64,000 nucleotides of DNA from an uncultured Myxococcales bacterium (GTDB taxonomy: Bacteria; Myxococcota_A; UBA9042): assembly GCA_903896545.1 (NCBI GenBank), contig CAITYF010000025.1:1-64000 (forward strand), given 5' to 3'. Position numbers and translations under genes: made by a program. Numbering within the stretch: the first letter of the stretch is position 1; every line of letters begins with the position of its first letter. This document shows positions 52,093-63,500 of this stretch, piece after piece. The notes under the pieces were generated by a model that was given only the letters and a program-made list of their open reading frames with translations, ran no database searches and had not been told where the DNA came from.

Positions 52093-53033
52093 GCGACGTC
52101 ACATCGCCGGAAATTCTCTGCCGTCGCATCGTCGCGGGCGTTGAGCAGGCGTTCGTCGGCAAGACGGAGATCGTCGAGCTGGTGATGGTCGCGATCCTCG
52201 CCCGCGGTCACGTGCTGTTTGAGGACGTGCCCGGCGTTGGCAAGACTACGCTCGCGCGGACTTTTGCCCATGTGCTGGGGCTTTCCTGGCAGCGGATCCA
52301 GTTCGCGAGTGACCTGCTCCCGGCGGACATCGTCGGTATCTCGATCTACGACCAGAAGACCGGCAAGTTCGAATTCAAGCCCGGTCCGGTTTTTGCGAAC
52401 GTACTCCTGGCTGACGAAATCAACCGGACGACGCCGCGCACGCAGTCCGCACTTCTGGAATCGATGGCGGAAGGTCGTGTGACGGTCGATGGCGTGACGC
52501 ACCCGCTACCGCAGCCGTTCATCGTGCTGGCCACGCAGAATCCGCGGGAATTTCACGGGACGTATCCGCTGCCGGAATCGCAGTTGGACCGCTTTCTGGT
52601 CCGGACTTCGGTGGGGTACTTGGAGAGCGCGCAGGAAATGGCGCTGATCCGCCAACATGGCGCGCCGCAGCAGCAGCCGGAAGCCGTGTGCGGTCCGGGC
52701 GAAGTTGCAGCGCTGTGTGAAGCAGCGGAACGCGTGCACGTGAGCGACGAGGTGCTGGCTTACCTGCACGCGCTGACGCAGGCGACGCGGTCGCACCGGT
52801 CGTTTGAGCTGGGGCTGTCGACGCGCGCGGCGATTGGCTTCTATCGCGCCGTTCAAGCCCGCGCGCTGGTCTCAGGTCGCACGTTTGCTACGCCGGACGA
52901 TGTGCGCCAGCTCTTTGTGCCGATCGCCGGTCACCGGGTCATTCCGACCGGCATGACCGGATCTGCCAGCGAACGCGAATCGATTGCTGCGCTTTTGCAT
53001 CAAATCATCGAGTCCGTGGCGCCGCCGGTGTAG
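52089..53033 (+). CDS. MoxR-type AAA ATPase
   Basis: A 314-residue AAA+ ATPase of the MoxR family. Walker A is PGVGKT (48-53), Walker B LLADEINR (about 114-121), sensor 1 ATQNP (about 155-159), and a C-terminal winged lid is present. MoxR proteins act as chaperones for metal-enzyme or VWA-protein assembly; the usual DUF58/VWA partner genes are not adjacent here. The start overlaps the TPR lipoprotein gene (ATGA). Confidence 0.88.
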   Translation: MSDVTSPEILCRRIVAGVEQAFVGKTEIVELVMVAILARGHVLFEDVPGVGKTTLARTFAHVLGLSWQRIQFASDLLPADIVGISIYDQKTGKFEFKPGPVFANVLLADEINRTTPRTQSALLESMAEGRVTVDGVTHPLPQPFIVLATQNPREFHGTYPLPESQLDRFLVRTSVGYLESAQEMALIRQHGAPQQQPEAVCGPGEVAALCEAAERVHVSDEVLAYLHALTQATRSHRSFELGLSTRAAIGFYRAVQARALVSGRTFATPDDVRQLFVPIAGHRVIPTGMTGSASERESIAALLHQIIESVAPPV

Positions 53034-53048
53034 TTCAGGAGGCAGACG

Positions 53049-53621
53049 ATGGACCGTGAGGAAAATGTGGAAGACCTCATACGCAAGATTCTACTGGATT
53101 TGGGTGAAGATCCGACGCGCGAAGGCCTGATCAAGACGCCGCAACGTGTGTCCAAGGCGCTGCGCGACCTGACGGCTGGCTATGCGGAGGATCCGCTGGC
53201 GATCCTGCGATCAGCGCTGTTCACCGTCGACAACGACGAGATGGTGCTGGTGCGCGATATCGACTTTTCGAGCCTGTGCGAGCACCACATGCTGCCGTTC
53301 ATGGGCAAGGCGCACGTGGCGTACCTGCCGCGCGGGAAAGTCGTGGGGCTGTCCAAGCTGGCGCGGATTGTGGACACGTTCGCGCGGCGGCTGCAGGTGC
53401 AGGAACGCATGACGACGCAGATTGCGGAAGCGCTGCAGGAAGGTCTGGACCCGCTGGGCGTGGCCGTCGTGATCGAGGCCAAGCACATGTGCATGGTGAT
53501 GCGCGGCGTGAAGAAGCCCAACGCGGTGACGATCACAAGCGCGATGAAAGGGCAGTTCCGCGACAACTACGCGACGCGGTCAGAGCTGTTGAAGCTGCTG
53601 CGGAACGGCTCGAATATTTAG
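53049..53621 (+). CDS. folE: GTP cyclohydrolase I
   Basis: A 190-residue enzyme that makes dihydroneopterin triphosphate for folate synthesis. The zinc ligands Cys77, His80 (LCEHHMLPF) and Cys148 (KHMCMVMRG) are all present. AGGAGG lies 7 bases before ATG 53049. It is the last gene of a four-gene run with short gaps or overlaps. Confidence 0.95.
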   Translation: MDREENVEDLIRKILLDLGEDPTREGLIKTPQRVSKALRDLTAGYAEDPLAILRSALFTVDNDEMVLVRDIDFSSLCEHHMLPFMGKAHVAYLPRGKVVGLSKLARIVDTFARRLQVQERMTTQIAEALQEGLDPLGVAVVIEAKHMCMVMRGVKKPNAVTITSAMKGQFRDNYATRSELLKLLRNGSNI

Positions 53622-53706
53622 CCGACGCTGCGGGAGTCTTGGCATGTGGGCGAATCCGTCGGCAAGCGGTTGCGAGCCCTTCGCGGCGGTCGGCGTCTGA
53701 GCGACT

Positions 53707-55827
53707 TTACGGCTGGCGAATCGCAAAGAACCGCGCCGAGATCGCCTTCGGCGTGCCGCCGCCGATGCCCAGCGTCATGTCCCACTGGCATTGGTTCGTC
53801 GTGGACGTCGTGTCCGGCGAGCCCAAGTCGTCGACGATGTTGTCGCCGTTCGGGTCCAGAATCGGGCACTTGTCTGTGCCGAGCACCAAGCCCTGGCCGG
53901 TCGCCGGGTTGCCGCTGACGCCATCCAAGCTGTTCAAGTAGCCTTCCAGGAACGCCGAACCCAACGTCGTCGCAGCGTTGCACGCGCCTGTCAGCAAATT
54001 GCTCGCCAAGCCGGTCTGCGACGTGATGTTGCCGACAAAATCCGCGCAGCACGTGTCCTTGATGAGGCACTTCTTGTTGCCGCCCAAGAGCCACTTGATG
54101 AGCTTCTCGTAGCTGTCGATCGTCGGCGCCGTCGGATCCTTGGAATCGTAGGTGAGGAGCGGCAGCAACTGCTTCTCCAAAATGAAGTTCACCAGCGCGC
54201 CCCACTTCACGTTCAGCGCGTGCTTGCCAAACTTGATCGTACCGTCGGGCACCTGCGAGTTGGGCAGGAAGTTGCGCCACAAGTCGAAGGAGCCCGTGAC
54301 CGCGTCCGCCTGAAATTGGTCAAAGTTGATCGTCTTCTTGCCGCAGTTCGGGTCTGTCGGCGGGCAGCTCTGACCCAGCGACCACTTGTAGGTAATCGCC
54401 GCCCACGTCTGCTTGGTGTAGTTCGAGGACAGGTAGCCCGTCGTGTCGGGCTCCGCGTTGATCTCGATCGTGCCCGTCACCGTGAAGTTCTCCAGAATGC
54501 CCTTCAGATCCTTCGCCGACGTAATCACCTGCAGCACTTGCGGCGGCAGAAGCGCGTCGATGACGCCCGTCAGAATGCTCACGATGATGCCGCCCACGCC
54601 CGACGTCAGGTTGCTCGGATCGGGGTTCGCCGGGTCGGTAAAGATCGCCGCGCAGATGTCCTGCAGGCTGCCGTTGGTCAATTGGCAGATCGTCGCCAGC
54701 AGACCCGCAACCGGATCGGACACGATGTTCAGCACGATCTTGACCAGCTTCTCCGCCGTTGGCGGCAGCAGTGTCAGCAGGTCGATGAACGTCGTCATGT
54801 CGTAGACGCCCTTCAACCGCAGCGGCAGGTCGCGCACGTTGATGAGCACGGAATCGCCTTCCACGCCCTTGGTCGACTTGTTCAGGTGCACCGTGAAGCC
54901 GGTGTCCAAGCAGCCGCCGATCGACGGATTGCCGCTCATCGAGCCCGTGCCCAACTTCCAACCGAGCGCGACCACGGTGTACGAGACCACCGAGCCATCC
55001 GCGGGCAGCGTGCCCAGGTACGCTGCGGCGATCGACCACGGCTTGTCGAACTTCAGGTTCGGGCTGGTCGACACGGACGGCGGGAGGTTGTCCTTGTCAA
55101 AGATGTCCAGATTCTTGCACGCGGGCTCACCAGCCACCTGCTTGATCAAGCGGACGTTCAGATCGCCAAAGCCCGAGAGCGAGGTCGCGCCCTGGTAGTG
55201 CAATGTGATCGTCGGCGGACCTTTGACCTTGGACTGCACCGACATCGTGTATTCGATCGGCAGAATATCGGGCCGATCCACGACGCTGACCGTCACAAGG
55301 AAGAAGCCGGTCTGCATACCCGCTTTGATGATCGTCGACGCGCGGCCGTCCTGATCGGTGGGCACTGTTCCGCTCTGAATCGTCGCGTCCGTGGTGCTCG
55401 GATCCTTGATCGTGAACTGCACCATCGCGTTTTCAAGCGGGAACTTCTTGTCGATCAGCACCAACGCGCCGATCGGCCGTGTCGAGTTCTGGGTCACGCC
55501 AACCTGGCACGTGTCGAGGCACGGGATGCCGTCGTCGCCCTTGGGTGGCTTGCCGGCCGCAACGCCGAGGTCGTAATAGAGGTAGCCGGGGCCGTCGGTG
55601 GAGGCGTCGTCGGTGCTGCCGCCGTCGTCGGTGGGCGTGGCGTCATCGCTGGCGTCGCTGGCAAGGCCGTCGCCTTTGCCGTCCTTGAGGTTGAAGTTGA
55701 TGCCGTCGCCTTTGGCATCCGCGATGTAGATCGTGCCGCCGGTTGTGCCGTCACTGCAGCCCGCCAGACCCGCCAAAAGCAGCGCCGCGAGCAGCGTCGA
55801 GGACCACACTTGTTTGCCGTACTTCAT
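53707..55827 (-). CDS. Large surface lipoprotein of unknown fold
   Basis: A 706-residue lipoprotein. ATG 55827 starts a clear signal peptide with lipobox LAGC; a TTG at 55884 overlaps the upstream gene but would place the signal peptide internally. An Asp/Gly-rich linker is followed by an Ig-like region (PENAMVQFTIKDPS) and a Leu-rich central part with hydrophobic stretches (GIIVSILTGVIDALLPPQVLQVI). The C-terminus is Cys-containing. No known domain name. It ends a run of four minus-strand surface proteins. Confidence 0.6.
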   Translation of the reverse strand: MKYGKQVWSSTLLAALLLAGLAGCSDGTTGGTIYIADAKGDGINFNLKDGKGDGLASDASDDATPTDDGGSTDDASTDGPGYLYYDLGVAAGKPPKGDDGIPCLDTCQVGVTQNSTRPIGALVLIDKKFPLENAMVQFTIKDPSTTDATIQSGTVPTDQDGRASTIIKAGMQTGFFLVTVSVVDRPDILPIEYTMSVQSKVKGPPTITLHYQGATSLSGFGDLNVRLIKQVAGEPACKNLDIFDKDNLPPSVSTSPNLKFDKPWSIAAAYLGTLPADGSVVSYTVVALGWKLGTGSMSGNPSIGGCLDTGFTVHLNKSTKGVEGDSVLINVRDLPLRLKGVYDMTTFIDLLTLLPPTAEKLVKIVLNIVSDPVAGLLATICQLTNGSLQDICAAIFTDPANPDPSNLTSGVGGIIVSILTGVIDALLPPQVLQVITSAKDLKGILENFTVTGTIEINAEPDTTGYLSSNYTKQTWAAITYKWSLGQSCPPTDPNCGKKTINFDQFQADAVTGSFDLWRNFLPNSQVPDGTIKFGKHALNVKWGALVNFILEKQLLPLLTYDSKDPTAPTIDSYEKLIKWLLGGNKKCLIKDTCCADFVGNITSQTGLASNLLTGACNAATTLGSAFLEGYLNSLDGVSGNPATGQGLVLGTDKCPILDPNGDNIVDDLGSPDTTSTTNQCQWDMTLGIGGGTPKAISARFFAIRQP

Positions 55828-55880
55828 GCCCCACCCACCTGAACGCGTTGGTTCTGCAACGTTTCTGGAACCTGGACTTG

Positions 55881-58556
55881 TCAATCCAAAGGTGTCCAGC
55901 GCAGTACTGTACCAATGTCTCCCACCAAAAGCGCGTCTTTGCCATAACCAGTGATGCCAAAGAGGGTCGCGATCGTGCCGGGATGCAATTCTTGATACTT
56001 CCCCTTGCCGTCAAAACGCAGCACCATGCCTTGCGTTCCGGCCATCAGGATCTTCTCCGGACCCCAGCCCCACATCGCGCGGACCGTGCGACTCTCGTCG
56101 GCGAAGCTCGGATCGTAAGCCCACGTGCTGCCGTCCCAGTGGACCAACACGCCTTTGCCTTTGCTGTCCGGCTCGCCGACTGCCCAGACGTTGTCCCAGC
56201 TTGAACCCCAAATGGCCAGAAGCGTCGTCTTGATCTTGTACGGCTTGGCGGTCTCGTCGGCCTTGTAGTCGGGGATCGGCGTGGGAATCCAGCCGGTTCC
56301 GTCCGTGTGGTAGATGAGGCCCTGTTCGCCGACGGCCCAGACGTCGTCGGGCGTCAAGCCCCAAACCGCGCGCATGCTGCCGTCAATGTGCGTGCCGATT
56401 GCTTTCCACGTCCACTTGGTCGTGTCCTGGCCGTCCCAATGGGCGATTTGGCCGCCTTCGCCGATCGCGTAGACGTCGTCCGGGCCGTTGCCCCACACCG
56501 CGTACCAGTCCTTGACCGATGGGCTGAGCATCTTCTTCCACGCCTTGCCGTCCCAGCGCACGATGGCGCCTTGCAGGCCGACGGCGTAGACCGCGGTGGG
56601 GCTGGCCGCCCAAATGGAACGCAGGTTGGCGGGCGTGGGCGTCTGCAGCGCAGCCCAACCAGTGCCTTGGTAGTGGCCGACGATGCCGCCGTCGCCCGCT
56701 GCCCAGATGTCGTCATCCGCGAGTGCGCTCACGCCGTGCAGCGTCGCGGACGTCCAACTGCCCAGCGACAAGCTCCAACTCGTGCTGCCAGCCGGCCGCG
56801 TCGCGACGCCGCCGTACTCGCCGACCGCGATGACTTGTCCGGTCGTTGTGTGCGTGATCGCGTTCATGGCAAAGCCCCACGAATCGGCGACGGACCATGC
56901 GGTGGCGCCTTTCTTGCGTTCGTACACAGCGCCATTGGTGGGTGAACTGGCGAGCCAGCCGCCCTTGGTATCGGACGTCACGCCAGATAGATCCGTGCCA
57001 GCGCTCGGTCCGAGCTTCCATCCGGTCGCGCTGCTGCCGTCCAACGTCACGCCGCCCGCGCCAACCGCACACGCCGTGAACGCCTTGCCATCGCTGGAAT
57101 CGACACCAACGCCGTACAAGTGCGCCTGCGTTGGCACGGTCGTGGGCGCCACGCCGCCGGTCGAGAGGCTGCCGACCACGCCAAGATCGCCGACGGCAAA
57201 AAGGCCAATGCCGACAATGCCCGCGAGGCCATCGAGTTGTCCAGTCGTGGCGCCGGCCTGCAAGCCCCATGCGGTGCCGTCCCAGTGCGCGATGACGCCA
57301 CCGTCGCCGACTGCATACGCGTCGTTGTCGGCAAAAGCCCACGCGCCAAAAAGCGTCTTCTGCGTCACGCCTTTGCCCGCCGTCGTCCCGCTGGCGCACG
57401 CCGTGCTGACCAAAAGGTCGTCGAGAAACGCGCCTTGACCGCCGTTGTCCGACGAGCTGTAGGTCTCAAAACGCACTTCCAAGCGGATTTTCTGCCCGAC
57501 CCACGGCGTCAGATCCAACGTTTGCGGCGAGAATTTGCCGTTCGTCGTGCCGCTCGGCCAGATGTTCTGCTTGTCAGCGATAAGCGTCTTGCCGCCCGTG
57601 CTGGCGATGACGCTGACCTGCAGCGTGTCGTAGAAGCCCTGTTCCACGTCCAAGTACAGCTGGAACGTCAAGCTGGCGGACTTGGCCGGCGGAATCGTGA
57701 ATTCCTGACTGGTCATCGTCGAGCCCACGGTCTTGCCGTTGTCGTACGTGGCGCAGGACTTGCTGGCGTCGTCGGCGCAGGGGACGTCGGTGCGGCCAAA
57801 GTACGCGGCGGCTGGCGGGCTGGAGGCGTGCAAAATGCCGTCGATGCCGTAGACGCCGGCGGATTTCCACACGATGCCGCCGTACGCCGGGTTGCCGGCG
57901 TAGTTGTCGGTCACCGTCCACTTGCCCAAGCCGCCATCAAAACTGTCGCCAAACGCGATGCCGCCGCAGCAGCCGGGAGCGCCGGAGCTGGCGTGTTGGC
58001 AGACGCCGGAGTCGCAGACGTCGGTGGTGCACGGATCCGCGTCGTCGCAGTCCGTCGGTGCCAAGCAGCCGCCGGGCGGGGCCCAGACTTTGCCCAAGTT
58101 ACCGTCGCTGCCCGCGCTCTGCACGATCGTGCCGCCCATGCCTACGGCGTAGGCGAGTCCCGCGCCCGGTGAACCGGCGACGGCGTTGAGCGTGGCGAAC
58201 TTGCCGGACGTCGCGACTTTCCATCCGAGGCCGTCCCACGTGACGATGGTGCCGTTGGTGCCCGCGGCGACGACGCGCGTACTGCCGTCGGACCACACGC
58301 TGTGCAGGCTGACGTTGCTGCTATCGGGCAGGGCGATCGGCGTCCACAGTCCAACCGATTGCGTCACGTCGTACGTCGGTGTGGCGTCAGCGCTGAGCGC
58401 GTCTTCGGTCGCATCGCCGGGGCCGTCGATGATCGCCGTGTCCTCGGTCGCCACGTCGGTTTCATCGACTGCTTTGGCTGTTTGTCCACACGCACCCAGC
58501 GCGACCAGGGCAACGGCCGCGGCAGTGGGGCGCCATTTGTCGTTCAGGCGCTTCAT
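55881..58556 (-). CDS. Surface lipoprotein with propeller repeats and a MAM/jelly-roll-like domain
   Basis: An 891-residue lipoprotein (lipobox LGAC). It has repeats of the type xxVWAVGxxGxIxHWDGxxW, about every 45-50 residues, before and after an inserted domain. The insert starts with one CTDC unit (DCDDADPCTTDVC), continues with a jelly-roll-like domain (about residues 205-395) containing FQLYLDVEQGFYDTLQVSV, and returns to the repeats. The start ATG 58556 overlaps the stop of the upstream gene. Probable large beta-propeller at the surface; ligand unknown. Confidence 0.7.
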   Translation of the reverse strand: MKRLNDKWRPTAAAVALVALGACGQTAKAVDETDVATEDTAIIDGPGDATEDALSADATPTYDVTQSVGLWTPIALPDSSNVSLHSVWSDGSTRVVAAGTNGTIVTWDGLGWKVATSGKFATLNAVAGSPGAGLAYAVGMGGTIVQSAGSDGNLGKVWAPPGGCLAPTDCDDADPCTTDVCDSGVCQHASSGAPGCCGGIAFGDSFDGGLGKWTVTDNYAGNPAYGGIVWKSAGVYGIDGILHASSPPAAAYFGRTDVPCADDASKSCATYDNGKTVGSTMTSQEFTIPPAKSASLTFQLYLDVEQGFYDTLQVSVIASTGGKTLIADKQNIWPSGTTNGKFSPQTLDLTPWVGQKIRLEVRFETYSSSDNGGQGAFLDDLLVSTACASGTTAGKGVTQKTLFGAWAFADNDAYAVGDGGVIAHWDGTAWGLQAGATTGQLDGLAGIVGIGLFAVGDLGVVGSLSTGGVAPTTVPTQAHLYGVGVDSSDGKAFTACAVGAGGVTLDGSSATGWKLGPSAGTDLSGVTSDTKGGWLASSPTNGAVYERKKGATAWSVADSWGFAMNAITHTTTGQVIAVGEYGGVATRPAGSTSWSLSLGSWTSATLHGVSALADDDIWAAGDGGIVGHYQGTGWAALQTPTPANLRSIWAASPTAVYAVGLQGAIVRWDGKAWKKMLSPSVKDWYAVWGNGPDDVYAIGEGGQIAHWDGQDTTKWTWKAIGTHIDGSMRAVWGLTPDDVWAVGEQGLIYHTDGTGWIPTPIPDYKADETAKPYKIKTTLLAIWGSSWDNVWAVGEPDSKGKGVLVHWDGSTWAYDPSFADESRTVRAMWGWGPEKILMAGTQGMVLRFDGKGKYQELHPGTIATLFGITGYGKDALLVGDIGTVLRWTPLD

Positions 58557-60499
58557 GGAATCGCCTCCGCGAGCTGGAAGATGCCGCCCTTTTGCCCCAC
58601 AACGACGCAGCCGTTTGCCGTGCACGCGATGCCGCTGAGCAAGTTCGGTACGTTCTTGGGGTGATTGGTGAACGGTCCCGACGATTGCCCAGTGACGAGC
58701 GTTCCGGCGTAACCCACGGCGATCAGGACGCCGTCGGCGCGTTGCGCGATGCCGTACAGGAGTTGCCCTGGCGTTTCCGACATCTGCTTCCAGGTGCCAG
58801 TCGCGCCAGCGCTGCGGATCAAGAGCGCGCCTTCTTCCGTCACCGCCGCTGCCTCGCCGTCGCCCCAAGCGGTTACACGGGCGAATTGTCCGAGATTACC
58901 GGTCGTCTCCTTGGTCCACGTGCCTGCAGCGTCGCGGCGAAGCACGGTGCCCAGCTCACCGACGACATAAGCCACGTCGCCCGCGGTCGCTACGCTGCGC
59001 AGCTTGAATTGCACACCAGTCGACTCCGCCTGCCAGGCGCCGTCTGCCACTTTGTGCAGAACGATGCCGCCGTCGCCGACGACCAGCAGGTCTGCGCCCA
59101 GCGCGGCGATACCGCTCAGCTTCTTGGTGTTCGCCGGCTTGTCGATAGTCCACGTGCCGCCGCCGTTGTGCAGGATCGCGCCGCTGGGGCCGACCAGCCA
59201 CGCCTCGCCGTTGCGCAGCGCGCAGTCCGCGATGTCCGCGCCGGTGACCGGCGCAGCGAGGTCGTAAAACGCGCTTTGGCTGTCTTTGGCCGTCAGGACG
59301 ACGCCGCTGGTGCCGCACGTGATCAAGCTGCCATCGCTGCCGACTTGGACCGACTTGAGGTCGGCGACTGTCTCTGCGCGGAAATCCAGCCAGCGGTCGT
59401 CCTGAAGCAGGGGATCGCTGTTGTCGGGCTGGCCGGCAGAAAAGACGAGGCCTGCGCCGCCCAAGCCGACCGCCAAGCCAAACGGTTGGCCGTTGCTGTC
59501 GTTGGCACCAAAAAGTCCGGTGAAGCTCGACGTCTTCATGTACGTGCCGGCGATGCTGTCCACTTGCCACTTTTTGCCGATGAAGTGCAGGAGTGCGCCC
59601 GACGAGCCGATCGCCCAAGCGTCGGTGCTGCTGCGCGCCCACAGGCCGTGCAAGTCGCGCGGGTTGTCGCCGTCGTTGGCGAGCGTCTGTTCCCACGTCG
59701 CGGTCTCGTCCGTCGCGGCGAGGTAACCGCCATCACCGCAGGCGAACATGCGACCGTCCGTGCTGCCAACAACCGCGCGCAAGGTGCGGCTGGACGCGCC
59801 GGGCATGTCCGTTTCGGCCCACAAGCCGCCGGACAAGCGCAACGCGCGGCCTTGATCGCCGACGGCCCACACTTGGCTGGCGTTGTTCGCCCAGATCGCC
59901 TGAATGTTGAGTTTGCTGGCGGTTTCCTCCGCTTTCCACTTGCCCGTGTCGTCGCGGCGCAGCACGGTGCCGCCGTCGCCCGCGGCGAGCACCGTGCTAC
60001 CGTCGCTCGGAATGTGAATCGCCCGCAGGATGCCGGTGCCGTCGGGCGCTTCGTTGGTCCATGCGTTGCCGTCCCAGCGCAAGATCAGGCCGTCGCCGAC
60101 GATATACGCCTCAGTGCGGCTCCTGCCCCACACGCCGAGCAGATCCTGCTTGGTGCCCACGTCCCGCGGACTGAGCGTTTCGCCGTTCCAGTGCAGCACG
60201 CGGCCGCCCTTGCCGACGAACCACACGTCGTCGTCGTCGCTGCCCCACGCGGCGGAAAGGTCTTCGTCAAAGCGCAACGAGCGCGCGGTCAAAAGGCTCG
60301 GCGGGCCGACGTCGACGTCGCTGGTCTTGCCATCGCCGGTCGCATCGCCGTTGCTGTCGCCGACCAAGGCGTCACCGCTGGCATCGCTGCTCACGGCGTC
60401 GTCGGTGTTGCTGCTGCTGGCGGGCGTGCCACACGCGGAAAGGAGCGCGACGAGCGCGCTGCACGTCCAGATCCGCCACTGAAAGTTCAAGTTCGTCAC
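58553..60499 (-). CDS. Surface lipoprotein with the same propeller repeats
   Basis: A 648-residue lipoprotein (lipobox LSAC, then Ser/Asp/Ala-rich linker). From about residue 80 it is built of WGSDDDDVWFVGKGGRVLHWNG-like units, the same family of repeats as in its neighbours. The unit count suggests more than one propeller. Its stop overlaps the start of the next gene by 4 bases. Confidence 0.7.
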   Translation of the reverse strand: MTNLNFQWRIWTCSALVALLSACGTPASSSNTDDAVSSDASGDALVGDSNGDATGDGKTSDVDVGPPSLLTARSLRFDEDLSAAWGSDDDDVWFVGKGGRVLHWNGETLSPRDVGTKQDLLGVWGRSRTEAYIVGDGLILRWDGNAWTNEAPDGTGILRAIHIPSDGSTVLAAGDGGTVLRRDDTGKWKAEETASKLNIQAIWANNASQVWAVGDQGRALRLSGGLWAETDMPGASSRTLRAVVGSTDGRMFACGDGGYLAATDETATWEQTLANDGDNPRDLHGLWARSSTDAWAIGSSGALLHFIGKKWQVDSIAGTYMKTSSFTGLFGANDSNGQPFGLAVGLGGAGLVFSAGQPDNSDPLLQDDRWLDFRAETVADLKSVQVGSDGSLITCGTSGVVLTAKDSQSAFYDLAAPVTGADIADCALRNGEAWLVGPSGAILHNGGGTWTIDKPANTKKLSGIAALGADLLVVGDGGIVLHKVADGAWQAESTGVQFKLRSVATAGDVAYVVGELGTVLRRDAAGTWTKETTGNLGQFARVTAWGDGEAAAVTEEGALLIRSAGATGTWKQMSETPGQLLYGIAQRADGVLIAVGYAGTLVTGQSSGPFTNHPKNVPNLLSGIACTANGCVVVGQKGGIFQLAEAIP

Positions 60500-60539
60500 G
60501 AGGATTCCACAGCGCAGCGTGCTGCCGCGCGCGCGTCAG

Positions 60540-63500
60540 TTACTGCGCGGTAAAGAAGAACATGTGCTCGGCCCAAGCGTGCCAGTGGTACGCGTTCAGG
60601 TCCGTCTCCGTGTAGGCGTCGATGTCGAAGCCTTCCTTGTACCCGCGAATGATGGTCAGCCGCAGCTGCTTGCCCTTCGTGATACCAGGCGACCCTTGAA
60701 TCGACGGGAAATCGGGCAATTCCACTTCACTGACGCTGCCTTTTTGTACGATGTTCCACACAGGCGTGTCCTTGCTCGGATCGCCCGGCGCCATCGGGTT
60801 GGGCTCGCCGATGGAGATCCAGTTGAAGTGCGGTTCAGGGTAGCTCGTGTCGACGTTCCACTTGAGCTTATTGCCCACCAGAATGCCATCCGGCGACGGC
60901 GTCACCGCCAGCGGCGGGTAGAGCAGCGGCGTGATCAGCAGTTCCTGCTCGCCCAGCGCGAAGAGATCGCCCTCCGGCGTTGTCCACACGGCGTCCAGCA
61001 GCTTATCCAGCGCTTGGCCCGGCACTTTCTGCCACGACTTGCCGTTGTAATGCAGCACCACGCCGCGCGCGCCGACCGCCCAGACGTCGTCTGCCCCGTT
61101 GCCCCACACGGACGACAGCGTCGATTGCACCCCGGAGTTCATCGGCTTCCACGTCTTGCCGTCGTATTTGAGGATGATGCCTTTCTCGCCGACCGCATAA
61201 ACCAGGTTCGGACTCGCCGCCCACACGTCGCGAAGCGCGATGGAAGTGCCCGACGTTTGGTTCTGCCAGCTGTTGCCGTCCCAGAAGGCGAGCGCGCCGG
61301 TCATGCCGACCGCCCACATGTGCGTGGCATCCGCGCCGTGAATCGCCAGATAGTTGCTGTAGAGGCCGTTTTTCTGCCAGCCGTTGGTCGCGTCGTACTG
61401 GTAGATGCCGGACTGGCTGGACGCGAACGCCACGACGCCTTTGGTGCCTTGCGCGGCAAAGACGCCCGTCAAGTTCTGGTTGCCCGCTACCGGAGCGACC
61501 TTCCAGCTCAAGCCGTCAAAGACCGCGGCGGTGCCGGCCAAGCCGACGGCGAAGATGGACTGCGCGCTGACGCCGAAGACGCCGCGCCAGTCGGCTTTGG
61601 CCACCGTCGCTTGCTGGGTCCAGCCGCCGCCGTCCCAGTGCCACAGCGAGCCTTGCGCGCCGACGGCGTAGATGTTGCTCGTGCTGGTGCCCCAGAGGCC
61701 GTAGATGTTCTTCTTCACGCCGGTTTCGACCGATTCAAAATCGCCACCCACCAAGCGCCGGATCATCCGATCGTCCGCCAGCGCCCGCACGTTGTCCTTG
61801 ATGTTGATGGAGCGCGGCAGCTGCGTCGGCTCGTTGATGTCAAAAAGGAACGTCTCGATCGTCAGCGACGCGTCGGCGAGATCGCCAGAGAAGCTCGACG
61901 GCAGGTTGGTCAGCGTCAAAAGATCCGCGTTGCTCTCAAAGTCGAACTTGTACGCCCGCGTAGGCCAGCGCAGCACGCCGTCTGAACCGAGCACCAGCTG
62001 CGGCTGCACGTAGTTCACGATGGTCGACGCCGGCGCGCCCCAGGTCGGCGGATTGTCCAGCCGCACGGACGCAGACGTCCCCAGCGGAATGTCGAGCTTC
62101 ACGTCGACCCCGGTCACCTGCTCTTCAGGTTGCACCATGACGTGGCGCTTGATGCCCATGACCGTCGGCGTAAACGCCACCATCGCGTTGGGATCGTCGG
62201 CCTGCAACACGGCGCCAAAAGTCTTGTAGCCGCCAAAGCAGATGACAGCCTGTTCACCGGGCGCGACGTCGATCTTGTAGGCGTAGGCCTTCTGCGGATC
62301 GGCGATGAAACCGGCGCCTTCGGGCGGGTTGTTGTCTTGAGAAAAGAGCCCGTCCTTGGTGTGCTCGCAGAACGCGACGACTTCGCCCGCGGCGGGAATA
62401 CAGCGGAAGCCGGCCGTGCCGATGCCCGCGCACTTGAACTGTGCCGGGCAGCCTTGACCCTGGCTGCAATCCGCGACGCAGCGCTTGCCGTTGGTGTTAC
62501 CGTCGCCGTCGGGGCCAATCTCGACACAGGCGAAGTTGGCGCCGCACTGGCTATCCGCTGAACAGGAGTTGCACGTCGCGCCGGGACCGCTGCCGCTGTA
62601 CTGGTTGCAGTTGCCGTTGGGCACAAAGACGTACTTGTCGACGCCGATGACGTGGCCGGAAATGGTCGGCGGAATCTTGCCCGGCGGCGGATCGCCCGGA
62701 GACGGCGGCGAAGTCGGATGCAAGTGCACCGTCACGTTCTGCGCGTCAAACAGCACGACCGACGACGCGTCGTAGCCGGTCTTGGACGCGGAAACCATCT
62801 GCTTGCCGCTCAGGTCGTCGCCGGAGAACGTGATCTGGCCGTCGCTGTTGGTGTAGCCCTGATACGGCGTGGTCGGATCGGTCCAGAGCATCGCGAACGC
62901 GTCGGCGATCGGCGCGTTGTTGCTGGCGTCGAGCACCGTGATGTTGACCGCGCCGTCGACGCCACTGCCCCACGTGCCACCGTTGCCGGACATCGGGTTG
63001 AAGTAGGCGTAGCCGTTGTGCAGCGTCGCGCTGGCGTCCTTGACGGTGACGCTGACGTCGACGCTGCCGACCTTGCCCGGCGGTGTCTTGACGGTGACGT
63101 GGCCCGGATCGATGAAGGTGAAGTGCGTCGCGGGGTTGCCAGCAAACGTCACGCCCGTGCTCGCGTCAAAGCCTTGTCCATAGACGTGGACCAGCGTGCC
63201 GCCGGCCTGCGCGCCCATTGGCGGGTAGACGACGTAGAGCGCGAGCTTGCCGCCCGTGTACGTGTAGCCCGCCGTCAGCGTGACCGCGGAAGTGTCGTTC
63301 AGCACGGTGACGTCGGCGTAGCCGGGCTGACCGGGCGGCGTGATGGCCTGAATCTCGCTGTCACTGACGACGGCGACCGCGCTCGCGGCCAGCGCGCCGA
63401 TCTTCACGTTCACGCTGCCCTTGGAGAAGCCGCTGCCCGTGAGCACGATCTTGGTGCCGCCTTCGCTCGGACCGGCGTTGGGCGTGATGCTCGTGACGGT

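Noticed and set aside
53791-55842. A plus-strand open frame of 683 codons
   Set aside because: It is antisense to a lipoprotein with a clear signal peptide, and its composition is Arg/Val/Asp-biased.
58592-60553. A plus-strand open frame of 653 codons
   Set aside because: It is antisense to the propeller lipoprotein; the repeats on the minus strand are the real signal.
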